Notes under the pieces: model-generated | Told to the model about the DNA's origin: nothing | Database searches by the model: none | What the model saw: only the letters and a program-made list of their open reading frames with translations | Shown: positions 20,437-29,797 of the stretch, in pieces | Numbering within the stretch: position 1 is the stretch's first letter | How the letters are laid out: each line of letters starts with the position of its first letter | Program-made: the position numbers and the translations under genes | DNA from: Cesiribacteraceae bacterium YIM B00369 | Lineage (GTDB): Bacteria; Bacteroidota; Bacteroidia; Cytophagales; Cyclobacteriaceae | DNA length: 64,000 nt | Direction: 5' to 3' | Assembly (NCBI GenBank): GCA_017948555.1 | Contig: JAFMYY010000024.1 | Span: forward strand, 1-64,000

Positions 20437-20949
20437 TCATTTCCTGGCTGTTTTTACTTTTGTCCAGGCTTTTATTTGCCAGTGAACCCTGGCGGTGGTA
20501 AGGTGGTTGCCTTTAAGGTCGTGAATGCTCACCTCGCAGGGAAAGGTTACCGCATCTGCTTTTTCCAGTGGCTTATAAACCTCTTGTTCCAGTATTTCAG
20601 GGCTCAGGCGGAAACTCGCATAAGCATCCATTTTTCCCTGATAGTGATAGTCCACCTCCAGCGTTTTCAGGATGATTCTGTATTTTTTAGCATCCAGGCC
20701 GGTAAGTAAAAGTACTCCTGTGGTAAATTCCGACAAGGTGGCAAGGGCGCAGGCATGTAATCCGCCAATATGGTTTTTGTTTTTGCGCTTATAAGGAAGC
20801 TTTGTTTTTATAAAAGTATCGCTGATTTCCATTATCCGGAAGCCATGGGGAATGTTGAACGGGATCATCCGGTCCAGTCCCTGGTTTAATACCCAAAGGT
20901 AGAATTTTGAACTTTTCGCTTTATGTATCAGGCTGTCGAGCTTAAACAT
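20437..20949 (-). CDS. DUF4442 hot-dog fold protein
   Basis: 170 residues, the length expected for DUF4442. The family adopts a thioesterase-like hot-dog fold related to PaaI-type acyl-CoA thioesterases. Supporting segments are NHIGGLHACALATLSEFTTGVLLL (the part GLHACALATLSE contains the likely active-site helix) and the strand-rich C-terminus DLKGNHLTTARVHWQIKA. Substrate unknown; no experimental role is established for the family that I can cite. It faces the FAN1-like gene tail to tail. Confidence 0.85.
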   Translation of the reverse strand: MFKLDSLIHKAKSSKFYLWVLNQGLDRMIPFNIPHGFRIMEISDTFIKTKLPYKRKNKNHIGGLHACALATLSEFTTGVLLLTGLDAKKYRIILKTLEVDYHYQGKMDAYASFRLSPEILEQEVYKPLEKADAVTFPCEVSIHDLKGNHLTTARVHWQIKAWTKVKTARK

Positions 20950-21066
20950 GCTGTTAGTTGGTTTCAGGTGGTAAAAGGGAATATACGAATTTTATCAGTT
21001 CATTACCTTAATAATTCCGCTACTTTTATTTATTGATGTTAAGCCTGAAAATTCTATTAGGTTAAG

Positions 21067-21074
21067 TAATTTTG
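21067..21074 (+). promoter_or_regulatory. Possible -7 box for the SemiSWEET gene
   Basis: TAATTTTG matches TAnnTTTG; no well-spaced TTG is visible upstream. Confidence 0.35.
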
Positions 21075-21144
21075 CGCCGGAACCGGGTAAATGAGATCAG
21101 TTGTTCCCGCAGCTGTTACCGAATATACGGTTCTTAATATTAAT

Positions 21145-21402
21145 ATGGATTATATAAAAATTATAGGCCTGGCTGCTGCGGTGTGTACTACAGTTGCTTT
21201 CCTGCCACAGGTTTTGAAAACCTGGAAATCAAAGTCTGCAAAAGATCTTTCCCTTGGTATGTTTTCCCTTTTCTTTTCAGGAGTAGCGCTCTGGCTGGTT
21301 TACGGAATCCTGCAGGCAGACCTGCCCATTATTCTTGCCAATGGGGTAACCCTTCTTCTTGCCGGCAGTTTGTTGTTTTTTAAGCTGACTTATAAAAATT
21401 AG
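21145..21402 (+). CDS. SemiSWEET sugar transporter
   Basis: 85 residues from the ATG at 21145, the usual size of a bacterial SemiSWEET. Three transmembrane helices form one half-transporter that works as a homodimer. The PQ-loop signature FLPQVLKTWKSKSAKDLS and the following SLGMFSLFFSGVALWLVYG are clear. It likely moves small sugars across the inner membrane by facilitated diffusion. A longer reading frame from 21091 would add 18 residues not conserved in the family, but a -7-like box at 21067 does not exclude it. Confidence 0.93.
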   Translation: MDYIKIIGLAAAVCTTVAFLPQVLKTWKSKSAKDLSLGMFSLFFSGVALWLVYGILQADLPIILANGVTLLLAGSLLFFKLTYKN

Positions 21403-21503
21403 CTCTTTTTTTGCCCGAAAGAAACCGGCAGACATGTTTTTGTGTCTCTTCCTGATTTTTTTTGGTATATTGACGGCTGTTTTACATACTCTTTGAGGAT
21501 AAA

Positions 21504-23006
21504 ATGGCTAAAGCGACAGCACGAAAACCCACTCTTCCGGAGGCTTTGGTCCCGGTAGCTTTTTTGATCATCCTTCTTTTTATTAATGTTTATCATGTGT
21601 TCGGAGATGCTGCGCTTGATGGCTCCAACCAGCTCATTCTGCTTTTTTCCGCAGCAGTCGCCGGTATTGTGGGCCTGCGGATTGGAGTAAGCTGGGACAG
21701 GATGCACGAGGGTATTCTTAACAGTATAACTGCAGCAATGTCGTCGATCCTTATTCTCCTCCTTATTGGTTCCCTTGCAGGTACATGGCTCCTGAGCGGA
21801 ATAGTGCCGGCCATGATCTATTATGGACTGGAAATCTTAAATCCCACTATTTTTCTTTTTGCAGCCTGTATAGTAAGCGCCATAGTATCGGTGGCAACAG
21901 GTTCCTCCTGGTCTACAGTGGCCACCATAGGCATTGCTTTATTAGGAATAGGGAAGGCTATGGGCATATCGGAGGGGCTTATAGGCGGAGCCATTATTTC
22001 AGGAGCCTATTTTGGCGATAAAATGTCGCCACTCAGCGATACCACCAATCTTGCCCCTGCCATGGCGGGAGCAGAGCTTTTTACGCATATCCGGCATATG
22101 GCCTGGACGAGTGGTCCTGCAATAGGGATTACCCTTATTATTTTCCTTGCCATTGGCTTTTCTTTTGAGGCATCTCCCGATGTAGCCAATGTTGCGGAAG
22201 TGCAGGCAGCCATCAGGCAGAGCTTCAATATTAATGGCTGGCTTTTTTTAGTGCCGGTACTTGTAATTGCCCTGATCGTTAAAAAGATGCCCGCCTTGCC
22301 CGCTTTGCTGATAGGAACGCTGCTGGGGGGGCTTTTTGCCGTTATTTTTCAGCAGCAGGTAATTATGGATATTGCTGAAATTGCAGATCCTCTTAAAGCA
22401 AATTATGTGGCGGTAATGAAAGCCATGTACACCTCCATCAGTATTCGTTCTGACAATGAAATTGTGCAGGAACTGCTCTCGACAGGTGGCATGGAAGGAA
22501 TGCTTAATACGATCTGGTTAATTATTTGTGCAATGATTTTTGGAGGCGTGATGGAATCGGCAGGCTTATTGCAGAGGATTACAGAGGAGATTATCAGGTG
22601 GGCGCACTCAAGCGGTTCGCTGATTGCTTCCACGGCAGGAACCTGTATTTTCTTTAACCTGACGGCATCGGATCAGTACCTTTCTATTGTAGTGCCGGGA
22701 AGGATGTATGCTGATACCTACCGGAAGAGGGGACTGATGCCTGAAAATTTAAGCCGTACTTTGGAGGATTCCGGTACGGTAACATCAGTACTGGTGCCCT
22801 GGAATACCTGCGGTGCCACACAGTCGGCAGTACTGGGTGTTGCAACAATAGCTTATTTGCCCTACTGTTTCTTTAATATTATAAGTCCCGTAATAACAGT
22901 GCTTTATGGGTATCTGGATATAAAAATAACCAGGGAAACGAAACAAAAAGCAGTTATAGACGAAAGTGTTATAGGTGTTTCAAAAAGAGATAATAAAAGT
23001 GTTTGA
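21504..23006 (+). CDS. nhaC: Na+/H+ antiporter NhaC family
   Basis: 500 residues, about 12 transmembrane helices, matching the NhaC family of secondary antiporters. The family region GSSWSTVATIGIALLGIG and the segment GAYFGDKMSPLSDTTNLAPA are well conserved. EDSGTVTSVLVPWNTCGATQS near the C-terminus is the other recognised signature. It exchanges internal Na+ for protons, supporting pH and sodium homeostasis, consistent with a saline or alkaline habitat (inference). Its 3' end overlaps the start of the exonuclease gene. Confidence 0.94.
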   Translation: MAKATARKPTLPEALVPVAFLIILLFINVYHVFGDAALDGSNQLILLFSAAVAGIVGLRIGVSWDRMHEGILNSITAAMSSILILLLIGSLAGTWLLSGIVPAMIYYGLEILNPTIFLFAACIVSAIVSVATGSSWSTVATIGIALLGIGKAMGISEGLIGGAIISGAYFGDKMSPLSDTTNLAPAMAGAELFTHIRHMAWTSGPAIGITLIIFLAIGFSFEASPDVANVAEVQAAIRQSFNINGWLFLVPVLVIALIVKKMPALPALLIGTLLGGLFAVIFQQQVIMDIAEIADPLKANYVAVMKAMYTSISIRSDNEIVQELLSTGGMEGMLNTIWLIICAMIFGGVMESAGLLQRITEEIIRWAHSSGSLIASTAGTCIFFNLTASDQYLSIVVPGRMYADTYRKRGLMPENLSRTLEDSGTVTSVLVPWNTCGATQSAVLGVATIAYLPYCFFNIISPVITVLYGYLDIKITRETKQKAVIDESVIGVSKRDNKSV

Positions 23007-23583
23007 AAAAGAGATTACAAAAGAACAGGTAAACGGACTTCCGCTAAAACGCTATGAAGGCAAGGTTGTAGTGGTAAGTACAGCTGAACAACTGGCTGCG
23101 GCACTCGGGGAACTGAATAAGGCAGCTGTAATTGGTTTTGATACGGAAAGCAGACCTGCCTTCCGGAAGGGGGAATATTATCCTATAGCCATGATTCAGA
23201 TGGCCATTCCGGGCAAAGTGTTTCTTATACGCGTTAACCTTACCGGCTTTACTCAGGAATTGCGGGATCTCTTCAGTAATGAAAGGATAATTAAGGCGGG
23301 CATATCTATCCGCGATGATATAAAGGAATTGCAGCGGCTGGGAGAGTTTACCCCCGGCGGAGTGGTGGATTTGAACGATGTCGCCGGCGAACTTGGAGTA
23401 ATGAATATCGGGGTCAGGAGCCTGTCGGGCATCTTTCTTGGAATCAGGATCAGTAAAAGTCAGCAAACCTCTAACTGGGAACGGGAGACACTTACCGAAA
23501 GCCAGCTTTTTTATGCCGCAACAGATGCCTGGGTATGTCTTGAAATTTACAGCACCCTGGATGAAAAAGGTTTTATTTACTAA
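22975..23583 (+). CDS. 3'-5' exonuclease, RNase D-like (DEDD family)
   Basis: 202 residues. The DEDDy exonuclease residues are visible: Asp and Glu in IGFDTES, Asp in IRDDIKEL, and the final Tyr-x3-Asp in YAATDAW. The DNA_pol_A_exo1 domain covers nearly the whole protein with no HRDC domain, so it may act on RNA or DNA 3' ends. It opens with GTG and overlaps nhaC by 32 nt. A second GTG, 24 nt later (22999), would overlap by only 8 nt. The two GTG regions are a 24-bp tandem duplication, which makes the true start uncertain. It ends 3 nt from the convergent yigZ-like gene. Confidence 0.9.
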   Translation: MFQKEIIKVFEKEITKEQVNGLPLKRYEGKVVVVSTAEQLAAALGELNKAAVIGFDTESRPAFRKGEYYPIAMIQMAIPGKVFLIRVNLTGFTQELRDLFSNERIIKAGISIRDDIKELQRLGEFTPGGVVDLNDVAGELGVMNIGVRSLSGIFLGIRISKSQQTSNWERETLTESQLFYAATDAWVCLEIYSTLDEKGFIY

Positions 23584-23586
23584 GCA

Positions 23587-24177
23587 TCAGCTGATTTCCC
23601 CGACCTTCTCCAGCTTTTCCGCTAATGATTTGTGCAGACTTTTCCTTACTGCTAATGAGAGGTAGCAATCGGCAGTAAATTCCTGGTCCAGTATGTCCGG
23701 ATCAAACTCTTTTACCAGCCGCATCACTTCGTTGGTGTTTTCATAGCTGTAGCGGATGGCTATATTCTCCTTTACAATTTCCTCAATAATTTCATTTGCT
23801 TCCAAAGCTTCAGCGGCAGCTGTTTTATAAGCGCTGATCAGGCCGCTTACGCCTAATTTAGTGCCGCCAAAATAACGGACCACAACCACCAGGGTATTGG
23901 TAAGGTCTTTGGAACGGATTTGCCCCAGAATAGGGTCTCCTGCAGAGTGATTAGGCTCACCGTCGTCATTTGCGCGGTATTTCTCCCCCTCCGGCCCTAT
24001 AATGTATGCATAACAGTGGTGGCGGGCGTCATAATACTTTTTATGGAGCTCATCCAGAATTATTTTCACCTCCTCTTCGGTTTTTACAGGGTAAGCCAGT
24101 CCAATAAATTTACTTCCTTTTTCTTTGTAAAGGCTTTCAGACAGGCCTGAAATGGTAAGAAAGGTATCGTCTGCCAT
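23587..24177 (-). CDS. YigZ/IMPACT family protein
   Basis: 196 residues with the UPF0029/IMPACT N-terminal domain: EKGSKFIGLAYPV, the stretch DARHHCYAYIIGP, DDGEPNHSAGDPIL and VVVVRYFGGTKLGVSGL are all family hallmarks. A C-terminal DUF1949-type domain follows. Eukaryotic IMPACT modulates Gcn2; bacterial roles are not established. Cytoplasmic. Its stop codon is 3 nt from that of the convergent exonuclease, leaving no room for separate terminators. Confidence 0.93.
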   Translation of the reverse strand: MADDTFLTISGLSESLYKEKGSKFIGLAYPVKTEEEVKIILDELHKKYYDARHHCYAYIIGPEGEKYRANDDGEPNHSAGDPILGQIRSKDLTNTLVVVVRYFGGTKLGVSGLISAYKTAAAEALEANEIIEEIVKENIAIRYSYENTNEVMRLVKEFDPDILDQEFTADCYLSLAVRKSLHKSLAEKLEKVGEIS

Positions 24178-24232
24178 AAGGTTTAATTTCTTATCTCTTA
24201 ACGGTTGGGTATTTTTGCTCCGTTTTACAGTT

Positions 24233-25363
24233 TTATTGCAAGTACTTTTTGGCCTCCTGTTTTACAGGATATTCGTAAGAAGCCAGTTCAAGTGCTTTTT
24301 TATAAGCTTCTTTTGCTTTACCTGTTTCTTTTAACAGGTCGTAATACCGCCCTAATCCTGCATAGGCCATGCTGCAGTAAATATTACCAACATATCCTAT
24401 AGGAGTACCGGTTTTTATGGCCAGGTCATAGGATTTTTTTGCTGCGACAGAATCTTTTTCTTTCTTTTCCCTATAAATGCCCCGGAAAAGATATCCTGCC
24501 ATTTTATAATATGGATCATTCTGTTTCAGGAGAAAGTTAATGTGAGGAACAGCTCTTTCATACAGGCCATTGGCCAAAAGCACTTCGGCCAGCTGAGCCC
24601 GGAAAAAGCGGTTATCAGGGTAATCTTTATGAAGCTGTTCAATATTCTTTAGTGCTCCCGCAGGATTGTTCTCATAATAGAGGTAAATGTGTACCAGAAA
24701 AACGCCGGCTTCCGGCTTGCTGAATACATTATAGCGGGAAGCATGCTGCAGCTGCTTTAAACCCGTTTCCATATCTCCACTCCTGAAGAAGAACATAAAA
24801 GGCTTATATACAGGGTGTATTTCAGGGTATTTTTCTCTGTAGTAGTTATACAGGCCAACAGGAAAATAAAATTCACTGTACTTTTCGGTAAGCTCAAATC
24901 CCTTTTTCATAAAGGAGTATGCGTTTTTGGCTTCTCCTATTGCATCTATATAATTTCCTTTATCGGCATGAAAGCGGGTGAGGAGGCTATGAGCGCTGAG
25001 GGCAAGGAAATTCACCAGTATTACGTCCTGCTCTCTTCTAAGGTAAGGAGTCGCATTCTGCACTGTTTGCCGGAGGTAAGAAGAAAATTCTTTGAAATGA
25101 GGAGAGCCTGTGTTCATGGGAGCCTCCTGCCAGTACAGGTTCAGGGCTTCCAGCATAGGGTATACCGGGTGGCCGGAAGGAACCTTTTCTTCAAGCATTT
25201 TCAGCTTTTGCCGGGCTTCCGGATGCTGGTTGTTGTAAATCAGCTCTGTAATTTCTTCCACCTCCTGTAAAGCAGCAGTGTCCTCCAGCAGGCTGTATGC
25301 CTGGCTGCTTGCCGCAAAGGGGAGCAGTAACAGAAAGAACAGCGGGATCAGTACATTTTTCAT
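24233..25363 (-). CDS. Exported tetratricopeptide-repeat protein
   Basis: 376 residues with a signal peptide (MKNVLIPLFFLLLLPFAASSQA), probably periplasmic. Helical repeats are visible, the clearest TPRs being in the C-terminal half (FFRAQLAEVLLANGLYERAVPHI and YGLGRYYDLLKETGKAKEAYKKAL-like segments), with an aromatic-rich middle region (SEFYFPVGLYNYYREKYPEIHPVYKPFMFF, read in parts). No catalytic motif. Likely a scaffold or protein-interaction module; I do not recognise a named family beyond TPR. It lies between the yigZ-like and EamA genes on the same strand. Confidence 0.8.
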   Translation of the reverse strand: MKNVLIPLFFLLLLPFAASSQAYSLLEDTAALQEVEEITELIYNNQHPEARQKLKMLEEKVPSGHPVYPMLEALNLYWQEAPMNTGSPHFKEFSSYLRQTVQNATPYLRREQDVILVNFLALSAHSLLTRFHADKGNYIDAIGEAKNAYSFMKKGFELTEKYSEFYFPVGLYNYYREKYPEIHPVYKPFMFFFRSGDMETGLKQLQHASRYNVFSKPEAGVFLVHIYLYYENNPAGALKNIEQLHKDYPDNRFFRAQLAEVLLANGLYERAVPHINFLLKQNDPYYKMAGYLFRGIYREKKEKDSVAAKKSYDLAIKTGTPIGYVGNIYCSMAYAGLGRYYDLLKETGKAKEAYKKALELASYEYPVKQEAKKYLQ

Positions 25364-25397
25364 AAGCGGTGGAATTCAGTTTTAGCCCTGAAAAGGA

Positions 25398-26300
25398 TCA
25401 GGTAAAATAGCCGGTAATTTCCTGGTAGGAGATCAGGAATATTGCGATAATAGCCAAAATTAAGCCAACTTTATTAATTTTTAATAACTTCTCCTTAAAG
25501 AACAGGATGGCCAGCAAAGACGAAAACAGAATAATATTAATATTGAGGACAGGGTAGAATACGGCTCCGTTGTTATCAAAGGCTCCTAAAGCCTTTACAA
25601 TAAAGTATATGCTGAAGTAATTAGGTATACCAAGGCAAATGCCTCCGGTTATTTCTTTTGCTCCGGGGAATTCCTTTTTGAACAGGAGTATGGCAGTACC
25701 CGTAACGGCTGCAACCAGGAATATGACAATAGGGAAAATACCCGCTTCGGCGTCTGTAAGGTAGCGGTAGTTGGTGTAATTTATAAGAGTATCTATAATG
25801 CCGCTACAGACAAAAACTGCAAAAGGAAGCAGGAGCAGCGCCCGGTTTTTAAGCTTCAGCGCACCCTCTTTTTCCTTTTCCTTAATGGCGCTTAAGTAAA
25901 CTGCTACAATGGTAAAAAGAAGCCCCAGGTAGTTTATCGCATCAAATGGCTTGGATTCAATCTGGAAGATAAATAAACTGAAAATAACAGGCACGACCAG
26001 CGACATTTTAGCAGCAACAGAAGAAACTGTTACACTAAGCCGCTGAGCTGTAATGGCCATAAGGTTAAAAGTAAAAATAAAGAGCAGCCCCAGGAGTGCG
26101 GCAGCATAAATCCAGTTATTGTCCGGTGAAAGTAGTGCAGGGATTTCGCTCCGGTTTCCCGGGAACGCAAGGCCTGTAAGCACGCAAACATAGTAATTTA
26201 TAACAATGGCAGGCAAAGTACGCACTCCAAAATGAGCGAAAGTACGGAAGCCAATAAAAATGCCGGCATTCAGTAATATGCTGATGATCAGGTAGAGCAT
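25398..26300 (-). CDS. EamA/DMT family transporter
   Basis: 300 residues with about ten transmembrane helices arranged as two EamA halves, the standard drug/metabolite transporter layout. The conserved pattern at the end of each half is visible: SKPFDAINYLGLLFTIVAVYLSA in the first and LLAILFFKEKLLKINKVGLILAIIAIFLIS in the second (quoted in part). Substrate cannot be assigned; relatives move amino acids, nucleotide precursors or sugars. It precedes the polysaccharide island, so a role in envelope precursor movement is possible but unproven. Confidence 0.88.
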   Translation of the reverse strand: MLYLIISILLNAGIFIGFRTFAHFGVRTLPAIVINYYVCVLTGLAFPGNRSEIPALLSPDNNWIYAAALLGLLFIFTFNLMAITAQRLSVTVSSVAAKMSLVVPVIFSLFIFQIESKPFDAINYLGLLFTIVAVYLSAIKEKEKEGALKLKNRALLLLPFAVFVCSGIIDTLINYTNYRYLTDAEAGIFPIVIFLVAAVTGTAILLFKKEFPGAKEITGGICLGIPNYFSIYFIVKALGAFDNNGAVFYPVLNINIILFSSLLAILFFKEKLLKINKVGLILAIIAIFLISYQEITGYFT

Positions 26301-26359
26301 GTAAAAAGCCAGTTATTAGAAGTATAAAGTTAAAAAAATTGTAATAGCCTTCTGCTTAG

Positions 26360-27574
26360 TCAGGGTTGGGAAGCAGCAATAGCTTCTTTGTATATCTCCA
26401 TTATTTGCTTGCAAACTACCTGTCTGGAGTACCTGTTATAAAAGTCTTCCCGTATTTTATCCGGCTTGTATAGGTCTATATTGTCAATGATGTGCGCCAA
26501 AGCCTGTTGTAAAGAGGATGCGTCCCCTGCTTTTGCAAGGAATCCATTGGTGCTGTTGATAATGCTTTCCGGGCCTCCGCACCGGGTGCTAATCACAGGT
26601 TTGCCACAGGCTATGGCCTCTAAAAGAACGAGGGGTAAATTTTCGTATAGGCTGGGAAGCACAAATGCATCGCATCTTTGGAATTCATATAAGGCTTGCT
26701 CACGGTTTAAGGTACCACGCCAAATGATCTTATCAGATACTCCAAGTTCTTCTGCTAAAAGTTGGAGGCTTTCTTTTAAAGATCCATCGCCACCAATGGT
26801 GAGAGAAAACTGGGTAATCTCTTTTATACCTTTCATAGCCTCCAGGAGAACTTGAATCCCCTTTTCTGGCTCTAGTCTTGCTAAAGTAAATAACTTAAAA
26901 GGGCTTTCTTTTTCCCTCCTCTTAATTGATGGAGTAAAAAAGCTTTCGTTTGTTAAATTTGGAATGGTTCGTAAGCGAGGTATTTTCCATTCATTCATCA
27001 CCATTTCCTGATGTTCACTTACGGTTATATTGCAAAAAGAATGGGTATATGGTTCTTTGAGAAAGGTACTTAGTTTGCCGGAACAGGTTAAAAAGTCATT
27101 GAAAGGGAATGGTCCCATGTGTTCTGTAATCAAATAAGGTATTTTATATTTTTTACTTAAATCCATAGCAACCCAACCCGCAGGGTAGGCAGCATGTGCA
27201 TGTATTAAGTGAATCATTCCTGCTTTAGACTGGAAATCCAGAAAGTGTTGCTCATTTTGAGCAATAATGTTTTGTATATTTCCTTTCAAAATGCTTCTGC
27301 TCCATGTAAAAGCAGGAGAATAATATTCTATCAGGTTATTGTTGAGCTGATAGGTGGAGGAAGTGTTTTTTGTCCGGTTTAAAACTTTTAATAGGTTCTT
27401 AAAATGATCCTTGCCCCATAACTGCAATTTCTTTTCATGAGATCCCCATGTACTGAGAGCAAAATTTGAATCCTGGAAAACTTCCGACAATGCCAATGCC
27501 TGTTCTTTAATGAAAATGCCGGCATGAGGAAAATCCTGGGAAGGGTACCAGGAGGGAATAATGAATATATTCAT
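26360..27574 (-). CDS. Glycosyltransferase family 4
   Basis: 404 residues with the GT-B fold. The C-terminal nucleotide-sugar domain has LARLEPEKGIQVLLEAM, the loop GDGSLKESLQLLAEELG, and the E-x7-E signature in SLYENLPLVLLEAIACGKPVI (start read at SLYENLPL). The N-terminal acceptor half includes IPYLITEHMGPF. It transfers a sugar, probably retaining configuration, to a lipid-linked polysaccharide. It is the last gene of the minus-strand part of the surface-polysaccharide island and is AT-richer than the housekeeping genes around it. Confidence 0.92.
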   Translation of the reverse strand: MNIFIIPSWYPSQDFPHAGIFIKEQALALSEVFQDSNFALSTWGSHEKKLQLWGKDHFKNLLKVLNRTKNTSSTYQLNNNLIEYYSPAFTWSRSILKGNIQNIIAQNEQHFLDFQSKAGMIHLIHAHAAYPAGWVAMDLSKKYKIPYLITEHMGPFPFNDFLTCSGKLSTFLKEPYTHSFCNITVSEHQEMVMNEWKIPRLRTIPNLTNESFFTPSIKRREKESPFKLFTLARLEPEKGIQVLLEAMKGIKEITQFSLTIGGDGSLKESLQLLAEELGVSDKIIWRGTLNREQALYEFQRCDAFVLPSLYENLPLVLLEAIACGKPVISTRCGGPESIINSTNGFLAKAGDASSLQQALAHIIDNIDLYKPDKIREDFYNRYSRQVVCKQIMEIYKEAIAASQP

Positions 27575-27627
27575 GCGAAGCAGTTAAAAGTGTTGGCTTA
27601 TTTGAGTGAGGGATGAAGTAAACTGAA

Positions 27628-28440
27628 TTATTTTTTTTCGAAAAAATCCTTTTCCCGGCTGATCTGTAGATACATGGAATGGTGAGCAGGAATGTTTCCT
27701 TTTGCGATTTCTTTTTCCAGTGATTTATCCCACAGTTTATTAAGAACAGCTGTCAGGCTTTTGCTTTTACTTATAGACATCCAAAGATATTTCAACCAAA
27801 AGGGGCCTTTATTTATCTCTACTCTTTCTACAGCCGGTCTGAAGCCCGCTCCATGATGGTAGACCAGTTCGTGATATACGCCATACCACAATGAGTGTTT
27901 TCCTATTGACCTGCTTCTGTATAATGGAAGCCATTCAATGGATCTCTCCTCCAGCTTTTGTAAAAGATTAGCACCTGTGTCCGAAACGAGGGCTCCCGTA
28001 CTATCGGTCCAGCAGTATCCTAATTTCCAATCGCCTTTAAGCTTATTCCAGAAACCAACAGTAGTGGCACAGAAGCAGGGATGTGGGTGGCGGTCAGACA
28101 GGTTTTCGGCCCGTACCACCGCTGTTAAAGGATATTTCTCCAGGTTAGCAGATAAAAACTGGTCAACAGGAGCAATGGGAAAGGCATCGCCATCTATAAA
28201 AATGATAATATCATCTTCCCTGGCCTGCAGGCTTATGATTTCAGCAAGCAGGTTTAATTTAATGCCATGATCTGCAATAGGTTCATCGCACACATAGTCG
28301 AATTTATGGTAATGCTCTTCAGGAATATTGTTTAGAAAGGTATATATTTTAAATGGCGGGGATATGAATCTTTTTAAATAGGATAGTTGAACATCTATCC
28401 ATTCATCAGTTTGCCAGTGAACGGTGGCTATGTGAATCAT
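27628..28440 (-). CDS. Putative GT-A-type glycosyltransferase
   Basis: 270 residues. I do not recognise a named family with certainty. The N-terminus (MIHIATVHWQTDEWIDVQL) followed by a hydrophobic strand ending in FIDGDAFPI gives the D-x-D pattern of metal-dependent GT-A glycosyltransferases at about residues 79-81. The middle has several conserved-looking His and Cys (DRHPHPCFCATTVGF). The end is basic and amphipathic, so membrane association is possible. Placement between GT4 and flippase genes supports a role in polysaccharide assembly. Its start overlaps the end of the flippase gene by 35 nt. Confidence 0.65.
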   Translation of the reverse strand: MIHIATVHWQTDEWIDVQLSYLKRFISPPFKIYTFLNNIPEEHYHKFDYVCDEPIADHGIKLNLLAEIISLQAREDDIIIFIDGDAFPIAPVDQFLSANLEKYPLTAVVRAENLSDRHPHPCFCATTVGFWNKLKGDWKLGYCWTDSTGALVSDTGANLLQKLEERSIEWLPLYRSRSIGKHSLWYGVYHELVYHHGAGFRPAVERVEINKGPFWLKYLWMSISKSKSLTAVLNKLWDKSLEKEIAKGNIPAHHSMYLQISREKDFFEKK

Positions 28441-29707
28441 GGCTATGATTTATTAAGTTAAATACTTTGTTGGTAGTGAAGATTAAATGCAGGGCACTGA
28501 AAAGGACCATAATTCTGATGGAAATAATGAGATCTTCAAAATAATGACCTATGCAAAATGCAAGAATCCATAAAAGCAGCTGAAATACCTGCAAGCCCAG
28601 GTTCAACCCTTGTTTGCGTAAAACGGTGATCGTAAACATAAATAAACTGCTTAGTCCTTGTATTGCAATGAGTAAGGCCATTGAGCTTAACATAACTCCT
28701 GCATTTTGCCAGTTATTCCCTAACAGGAATTCAGTGAGGGACTGGCCAAAAAAAGTAATAATGAGTGACGGAGGTATAAGTAATAATAAATATACTTTGC
28801 AATATTTTATTAAGTAGATGTAGGATTCGTTTCGGCTTTTAAGCCGGGCAATACGTTGGTAGAAGATCTGGCCCAGGCTGGCATGTAAAAACTGCAGTGG
28901 AACAGACATAAGGGTGTAAGCCAGGTTGTAATAGCCGGCATTCTCTTTGCTGTAAAAGAAGGTGATCCACAAAACAGGCAAATGGATCATGAAAAGATTA
29001 AGAAAAAGAGTGGGAACTGAAAACAGGGGAAAGTCTTTAAATTGGAATGCATAAAGACCCAACTTTTTAAAGGAGCTGGTGAATGCCTGGCGTTTTAATA
29101 AAAGTGAAACAACAAATATTCCGGAGAACCCAATAAATAAGCTGAAAATTAATCCGTTTATAGAAAAAGGAAGGTAAGCGGCAGTCACTGCACTAAGGAA
29201 AATCAGTACCCGCTGGATAAACAGAGCGAAACTTATTTGGGAGAATTTCTGAAACCGGAGGAGCCAGTTGTATACGATCTGCCAATAGCCGGAAAAGGCA
29301 ACCATAAAAGGTATAAGCCAAAGAAAGTACATGGGGATTCCCTTTTTTACCAGATAGGTACTAATAAATTCCGGTAAAAAAAGCAGCAGGAAATTTAATA
29401 ACAGCACATAGACAATTAAAATAATTTGCCCCAATTGAAAAAGTCCTTGTGCCTGTTTGGGGTTGCGGGTGAGAACAATACCAGCTTCGTACCTGCCGCA
29501 TGCTCCAATAAGCAGAATGGCCAGAATACTGTTCAAAAGAGCAAACTCTCCAAACTGTGCAGGGGAATACAGCCGTGCCAGTATAGGTTGGCTTATAAGT
29601 GCGATTATGTGAACACCTGCTTTTCCGCTGAGAAGAGCAGTAGCCTGATGTACCGTTTTATTTTGCCTTACTATATTTGTGGTTCTGAGAATAGCCTCTG
29701 AAAGCAT
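28406..29707 (-). CDS. Polysaccharide flippase (Wzx/MATE-like)
   Basis: 433 residues with about 12 predicted transmembrane helices, matching the polysaccharide biosynthesis/Wzx membrane proteins of the MOP superfamily. It should flip lipid-linked repeat units across the inner membrane. Typical features are the N-terminal GKAGVHIIALISQPILARLYSP (quoted to 20 residues or fewer in parts: LISQPILARLYSPAQFGEF) and the repeated aromatic helices. The last residues are His/Ser-rich because they are read over the start of the next gene. First gene of the minus-strand cluster; the GT2 gene diverges from it across a 90-nt gap. Confidence 0.9.
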   Translation of the reverse strand: MLSEAILRTTNIVRQNKTVHQATALLSGKAGVHIIALISQPILARLYSPAQFGEFALLNSILAILLIGACGRYEAGIVLTRNPKQAQGLFQLGQIILIVYVLLLNFLLLFLPEFISTYLVKKGIPMYFLWLIPFMVAFSGYWQIVYNWLLRFQKFSQISFALFIQRVLIFLSAVTAAYLPFSINGLIFSLFIGFSGIFVVSLLLKRQAFTSSFKKLGLYAFQFKDFPLFSVPTLFLNLFMIHLPVLWITFFYSKENAGYYNLAYTLMSVPLQFLHASLGQIFYQRIARLKSRNESYIYLIKYCKVYLLLLIPPSLIITFFGQSLTEFLLGNNWQNAGVMLSSMALLIAIQGLSSLFMFTITVLRKQGLNLGLQVFQLLLWILAFCIGHYFEDLIISIRIMVLFSALHLIFTTNKVFNLINHSHDSHSHRSLAN

Positions 29708-29797
29708 ATACCGGGGTAGTAAATATTAATCCCTGATTTTAAAGTTAATCCATTTAAAGGAAATTTGGAATTATAAAGTTCAGCATCTTAAAAAGAA

